In this document: in pieces, positions 59,801 to 64,000 of the stretch
Numbering within the stretch: position 1 is the first letter of the stretch
How the letters are laid out: the number at the start of each line of letters is the position of its first letter
Assembly: GCA_963840725.1 (NCBI GenBank)
Contig: CAWIZY010000016.1
Coordinates: 124,001 to 188,000 of the forward strand
DNA from: CAVWDU01 sp963840725
Lineage (GTDB): Bacteria; Pseudomonadota; Gammaproteobacteria; Pseudomonadales; Halieaceae
Length of the DNA stretch: 64,000 nt
Reading direction: 5' to 3'
Program-made: the position numbers and the translations under genes
Notes under the pieces: generated by a model
Told to the model about the DNA's origin: nothing
The model's database searches: none
The model's input: the letters and a program-made list of their open reading frames with translations, nothing else

Positions 59801-61701
59801 AAACAGGGAACTGGCATAGCAACTACTAAATCACAACGAATTTCGATAGTAACTCGAAAAATACTGCCCATATTCCGCAATAATAAAACTACGAATAACG
59901 TTGAGCGTGGCAGTGTATCCAATGGTGATGAGTCGCATAACTTGGCCACCGGAGGAGCACATAGCACGTTTGCATACAGCTGCTACAGACTAAACCTTTG
60001 CTTGCTTCTCTTTACTAATATTTGTCGTTCCCATGTTAGCGGTTTTAAATGAAAATATTGATGCCCATGAAAAACAATGGATAAACTTCTACGGCTGGTC
60101 GCTTGGGCAACGCCTGCAAAATCGCAACAAAGAGGTGAAGAAGCACTTTAAGGAACTAAACTACCCTAAATCTGGTGGTCAGAGCTCCCTTAATCAAGAT
60201 GTCATCAATACGATAAGCGACGATGGTGGCATATACTTTCCAGACACAAGAATCTACACAGAGAAAACGGGCGGTGACGACTTTGAAGGAAACGCCTCCG
60301 CAGGTCGCACTTACAATTTAGTTATGAATGGCCTGAGATAACAAGGTCAGCGCCTTGCCACTTTCATAAAGTGGGAGATGAGAACGTCAAGCACCTACGG
60401 AGCAACGATGGAAGTGGAATCGAAGATGCACGGCCTGGGCGACTCACCTTTCACTAGTCCCGCCTTTTAGTTTGCTGGGCTCATTGCTAATAGACTTCGC
60501 CAATTCAATTCCACATTCCAGCACATTGGGCATTGGAGCAACCCCAAAAGACAAGGTACCGGATTGTGCGAGTCCAACCGGAGATGAAAAAGCCGAGAAG
60601 CAACAATTGAACGAAAGTGAGAGCTACTTTTACTACGACTACTATGATGACACGATAGATACTTGGTACCTTTTTAGTTATAGGTTTCCGCATACGCGCT
60701 TTAGCGCCATAAAGACGATTGGTCGCTACTTGGGTACTACCTTGTTGGCTGGAGCTATTATCATGTGCCTTCAAGCTTTGGTTATAAAACGCTTTCTAGC
60801 ACCTCAAAATATTGGCGGTGACACATATCAGAAGCAACAGAAACTTGACGACGTGATCAACGACAACAGCCCATGCGTGACTCAGTTTCCAGGCTATCTG
60901 ATATTGGCTCCCGAGGATTTCAAATTTCCTGATAGCTGGAAACTAAAACCTACAGAGCACTGGGATTGGCTGGCAGCTCGATTGTTAACGGGAAGTCATC
61001 AGTCAAGGGAACTTGTAGTTTTGGTAGATTTTTACGCCGTCGTCAGTGACCGATATGCATCATCAAAAACCATAGACTTTCTTGAACAGGCTCGATCGAG
61101 TGGCTCATTTATACTAGTCTTATCAAATATGGCTGTTAGTTTTTGGCTCACCAGCCGTTTGGGGGCTGAGGACATGAGCGAGGAGGAATTCAGCAGATGG
61201 GAACAATTTTTGAGCGATCACCAATCCGTAAATATTTGTCTAGAAGACTGTAGCGGATATCGGAAGTCTCTGCGGCATGCCTGGAACCGAAGCACGACTG
61301 GAGAGCAGCTAGCTTTGGCGGGCCTACATTACGAGGGTGTAGTAAATGCTGGGAGCCTACCAGTCATTGAAAGTCTGCTCGCTAGAAAACTTATACATAA
61401 GGATGGCCTGCACCTAGCCATAGACCCGACTGTCTACGATCAATCGCAACCGGTGAGTCTTGACACCTTATTGGAAGGAGCCATGCCAAAGAATGTGTTT
61501 GCGTCGAAGGCTTACCGATACCACAACACTTTGTGGCGCAACTTTCGTGGCCCTTTCTTTCTATCGATAATCTTATTTGTATTCGTTCTTGCTTACTTTA
61601 TGAAGGAGCAGGTGCACATTGTACTGCAGACCATGGCTGCAGCAGGCGGTTTGCTGGGGGCGATTAGCGGAATGTTGAATAAGTTAAAAAATACTGAATG
61701 A
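56876..61701 (+). pseudogene. Giant multi-pass membrane protein (sensor-like), multiply frameshifted
   Basis: About 1,600 residues in the inferred original. A perfect AAGGAGG (56862-56868) precedes the ATG at 56876, but the first kilobase is scrambled between frames (pieces such as NFNHLNQIAQNIEATKTTL). A long frame 57833-60052 holds two membrane-helix blocks flanking an extracytoplasmic region with CACHE-like features (FTVDKRNYYKKIRS, SVPCDESATLRKC) and a DE-repeat, then a cluster of helices. Further frames follow at 60033-60341 (VLNENIDAHEKQWINFYGWS) and 60472-61701, the latter with a helix, a folded cytoplasmic domain (YLILAPEDFKFPDSWKL ... LVDFYAVVSDRY), and a final helix followed by MAAAGGLLGAISGMLNKL. 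There is no kinase or GGDEF motif. It is third in a unit with DUF2235 and EEP genes, and all are AT-rich. Confidence 0.65.
58919..58954 (+). repeat. (GATGAA) hexanucleotide repeat coding Asp-Glu run
   Basis: Five GATGAA copies plus GATGAG code six Asp-Glu pairs in the extracytoplasmic loop of the giant membrane protein. Confidence 0.93.
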
Positions 61702-61746
61702 CGAGTCGCGCCCGATCGGCGAAAGGTTTTATTGCTAGTGTTGGGT

Positions 61747-62739
61747 TTATTTGCAATTCTGTTCCACAACCTTGCGGATAACGCCGTAGACCCACCGTTG
61801 GGGTTGGCCGCGCAGGATCATTTCGGATTCCCAGATTTCCAGAATTTCGGTCTTGGCGATATGCCCTAGCAGTCGCCTGAGTGACTGGATTGTCTGGTTG
61901 GTAAAATACCGCCCTCTGTCATCGACCGTGGCCGCCTCTCCCCACTTGAAAGACAAGAAAGCGACGCCATTTTCCTTGAGGCTAGTTACGATCCGGTGAA
62001 TCACATCGGGCAACTGGTCCTGGTGGCAGTGCAGCAGGCTGGCGGAGGCCCACACGCCGTCGAAGGCGGCTTGGTCATCCAGGTCGTGAAAAGACTTCAC
62101 GGCCACCGGGTGCCCGGTAAAGTCACTTGCCCACTGGGCCATTTCGGGGCTGCTATCCACTGCGGTGACACCGAAGCCCATTTCCCGAAAAGCCTTGCTG
62201 TCTCTACCGGAGCCGCAACCCAGATCGAGAATATGGCCGCCGGGGGTCAGGTGCGCTAAAAAACGCTCGTACAAGCCACTGACATCAAAGCCGCTGCTTT
62301 CTTCGCAGTAAGCGGTGGCATGGCTTGCGTAATAGCCAGTGGCTCTTGCGCGAGCTTCGTATTGTTCTACCAGGGGGATATCGGCCGGGGCCCATTGGAC
62401 CTCATACAGTTGGTCTATCGACAACCACCGCACTTCGTCGTGGTCCACCAGTTGAAAGCTGCCAGAGGTGTGCTCTACCTGATAGGCCAACAGGCGCACC
62501 ACCTTCTCGCCATAGTCGTGCAGGTTCTCGCCAATGTAGGGCCCTACTTTAGAGCCAATGCTGAATTCTTCGGCGAGTTCGCGCTCCAGGCAAGCCTCGG
62601 GGGTCTCATTGGCCTCGATCTTGCCACCCGGAAATTCCCAGTAACCCGCCAGATGCTTGCCGGGCGCACGGCGCGCCGCCAGAACCTGATCGCCCTTCAT
62701 GATTACCGCGGCGGTTACGTTGATGATTGTTTTAGTCAC
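61747..62739 (-). CDS. Nudix hydrolase - SAM methyltransferase fusion
   Basis: 330 residues. Residues 1-130 form a MutT-like Nudix domain: INVTAAVIMKGDQVLAARRA, and a Nudix box GGKIEANETPEACLERELAEEF with all acidic residues. From about residue 140 a class I methyltransferase follows, with motif I HILDLGCGSGRDSKAF, the acidic VTAVDSSPEMAQWA, and FDGVWASASLLHC. The first half should clean oxidised or modified nucleotides. The methyl acceptor of the second is unknown; TehB/UbiE-like small-molecule transferases are closest by motif. It starts at a GTG located inside a 14-bp tandem repeat. It is intact, GC-typical and convergent with the island. Confidence 0.88.
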   Translation of the reverse strand: MTKTIINVTAAVIMKGDQVLAARRAPGKHLAGYWEFPGGKIEANETPEACLERELAEEFSIGSKVGPYIGENLHDYGEKVVRLLAYQVEHTSGSFQLVDHDEVRWLSIDQLYEVQWAPADIPLVEQYEARARATGYYASHATAYCEESSGFDVSGLYERFLAHLTPGGHILDLGCGSGRDSKAFREMGFGVTAVDSSPEMAQWASDFTGHPVAVKSFHDLDDQAAFDGVWASASLLHCHQDQLPDVIHRIVTSLKENGVAFLSFKWGEAATVDDRGRYFTNQTIQSLRRLLGHIAKTEILEIWESEMILRGQPQRWVYGVIRKVVEQNCK

Positions 62740-62769
62740 CCTGTTTTAGTCACCCTGTTTTAGCCACAT
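62728..62769. repeat. Three 14-bp repeats spanning the Nudix gene start
   Basis: Units TGTTTTAGTCACCC at 62728 and 62742 and a variant at 62756. Minus strand, each of the first two copies contains GTGACTAAAACA, i.e. the gene's start codon and first codons. Confidence 0.9.
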
Positions 62770-62812
62770 CGGTATCCCGACCCACTCTTTGCGGATCAGC
62801 TCTCTCCCAATC

Positions 62813-62886
62813 ACTGCTCTCCCAATCACTGCTCTCCCGATCACAGCTCTCCCAATCACTGCTCTCGCGGTCACTGCTGTCCCGAC
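62813..62886. repeat. Five degenerate 15-bp repeats upstream of the Nudix gene
   Basis: Units ACTGCTCTCCCAATC at 62813, 62828, 62843, 62858 and 62873 with one to four differences each. They fill most of the gap between the Nudix-methyltransferase gene and the ThDP-enzyme stop. Confidence 0.9.
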
Positions 62887-62907
62887 TAGCTTTCTCCAGG
62901 GGGATGT

Positions 62908-64000
62908 TCACAACTTGTTGGCACGCAGAACCAGGTCGTCGTACTCGCGGCTGTCTATCATCGCCTCGACAATCACCGGGCCGCTCATGGCCATCGCAGT
63001 CTGCAGGGCTTCGCGGTAGGCCTGGGCGTCATAGGCTTTGATCACCGGCACGCCAAAAATGTTGTCACCGCCGATGGTGCCGGCCTCCCGCACCGGGGTG
63101 CCGTAGATGGGGTTGTGCTTTTTTTCCTGCTTGATGCGAATCAGGGCCAGGTCGTTGTCGGTGAGCACCACAAACACGATATCCAGCTGCAGCCGCACCG
63201 CCACCGCCAGCTCACCGGCGGTCATCAAAAACCCACCGTCGCCCACCACAGCGCAGATGGGCAACTCCGGGCGGGTGAGTTTTGCGGCGATGGCTCCCGG
63301 AATGGCAAAGCCCATGGCGGACCAGCCGTTGGTCATGATTTGCAGCCCCGGCTCGGGTGTCGGCCATTGCTGGCCAATCAGGTGAATGTGCGCGCCCACG
63401 TCGCAGACCATCACCCCCTCCGAGGGCAGGCACTCGCGCAGCACGGCCATGGCGGCGCAGGGCCCGAAGGCGGCACCGTCCTTGGGCTGCATGCGCGCGA
63501 ACATATCCCGGCGCCGCTCCGCCAGTGCAGCCAGGTCCCAGCCGTCTGGGTCGGAGGCAGGATCAGAGGCAGTGTCAGAGGCTCGGTCCGGGGCGGTGTC
63601 CGCAGCTGAGGCCGGGGCTGTGCGCGGCTCAGCAACCAGGCTGGCCAGATGGTTCAGGCTGGTGCGGATGCAGCCGGTGATATCCAGCACCTGGGGGTAG
63701 GCCTCACGGTCGATATCCACTGGCTGGGTGTCCAGGTTGATCAGCGGTACGGCGGGCATCCATTGTTCAAAATTGAACTCCACCGGGTCGTAGCCCACGG
63801 CAATAACCAGGTCGGCCAGGCCGTAGGTTTGCGCAACCACATCGCTCAGGGCATGAAACAGCACACCGGCATACAAGGGGTCAGTTTCCTTGATCATACC
63901 CTTGGCCATGGGTGTGATAACCACCGGCGCCTGCAGGTGGCGGGCCAGGGTCAGTGCCTCTTGCGCCACCTGCGCACGCACGGCGCCAAGCCCTATCACC
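62908..64000 (-). CDS. Thiamine-diphosphate-dependent enzyme (acetolactate synthase-like), N-terminus cut off by window
   Basis: The visible part is the central and C-terminal domains of a large-subunit acetolactate-synthase-like enzyme. The ThDP motif is GDGGFLMTAGELAVAVRL ... LTDN. The frame is open at the right edge, so the GTG at 63999 is not the real start. The central nucleotide-binding-like domain contains VAVGYDPVEFNFEQW. A Ser/Asp/Ala-rich insert (about 63530-63610) separates the two domains and is coded by degenerate repeats, so it is probably a disordered linker. It could be a biosynthetic or catabolic member (acetolactate synthase, benzoylformate- or sulfoacetaldehyde-type); the gene context does not decide. 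Confidence 0.88.
   Translation of the reverse strand, partial: VIGLGAVRAQVAQEALTLARHLQAPVVITPMAKGMIKETDPLYAGVLFHALSDVVAQTYGLADLVIAVGYDPVEFNFEQWMPAVPLINLDTQPVDIDREAYPQVLDITGCIRTSLNHLASLVAEPRTAPASAADTAPDRASDTASDPASDPDGWDLAALAERRRDMFARMQPKDGAAFGPCAAMAVLRECLPSEGVMVCDVGAHIHLIGQQWPTPEPGLQIMTNGWSAMGFAIPGAIAAKLTRPELPICAVVGDGGFLMTAGELAVAVRLQLDIVFVVLTDNDLALIRIKQEKKHNPIYGTPVREAGTIGGDNIFGVPVIKAYDAQAYREALQTAMAMSGPVIVEAMIDSREYDDLVLRANKL

Overview
The window looks like a chromosomal segment of a GC-rich marine-type gammaproteobacterium. The hrcA-grpE-dnaK-dnaJ-dapB order, the recN / fur / bamE-rnfH / smpB / ssrA block, sigma-32-type heat-shock promoters, aceK, and a tmRNA tag (ANDDNYGAQLAA) close to that of pseudomonads all point there. 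The fatty-acid genes (paired acyl-CoA dehydrogenases, an LLM-class flavin enzyme, TesB) would suit a Halieaceae/OM60-like lineage, but that placement is inference.

Layout. (1) 1-14.8 kb: the C-terminal part of a propeller-type sensor kinase overlapping an ApbE-like gene, an enoyl-CoA hydratase, tag, a MATE exporter, a double-TetR regulator with tesB, and a leftward operon of two acyl-CoA dehydrogenases, an F420/FMN luciferase-like enzyme, an SDR, aceK and a histidine phosphatase. (2) 14.8-26.5 kb: housekeeping core with cnoX, dapB, dnaJ, dnaK, grpE, hrcA, recN, fur, bamE, rnfH, smpB and ssrA. (3) 26.5-36 kb: a decayed accessory island just downstream of ssrA. It holds a broken hydrolase, a NERD scrap, a Ser/Thr kinase-FHA-pseudokinase-TIR fusion, an Mrr-like membrane endonuclease, fragments of IS66, IS21 and IS3 transposases, a deleted VapC and an HEXXH metallopeptidase. 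(4) 36.2-53.3 kb: a Tc (ABC-type) toxin locus, made of a fused TcB-TcC (SpvB, then RHS, then a variable tail) followed by a very large TcA. (5) 53.6-61.7 kb: an NAD(P)-binding protein, then an AT-richer three-gene unit (DUF2235 hydrolase, endonuclease/exonuclease/phosphatase-fold protein, giant membrane protein) that is heavily frameshifted. (6) 61.7-64 kb: a Nudix-methyltransferase fusion and a truncated ThDP enzyme.

Two features cut across the window. First, single-base indels, mostly in homopolymers or short repeats, break hrcA, recN (twice), bamE, the hydrolase, the TIR gene, the Mrr-like gene, TcB-TcC (three times) and TcA. Conserved protein sequence resumes in another frame each time, so the breaks are either recent or assembly errors. 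The 54.7-61.7 kb unit is much worse and may be truly decayed. Second, short degenerate tandem repeats (11-23 bp units) sit between genes or at gene ends in several places.

The strongest candidates for unusual biology are the kinase-FHA-pseudokinase-TIR protein, the fused TcB-TcC with its unrecognised C-terminal payload plus the adjacent metallopeptidase, and the coupled DUF2235 / EEP / giant-membrane-protein operon.
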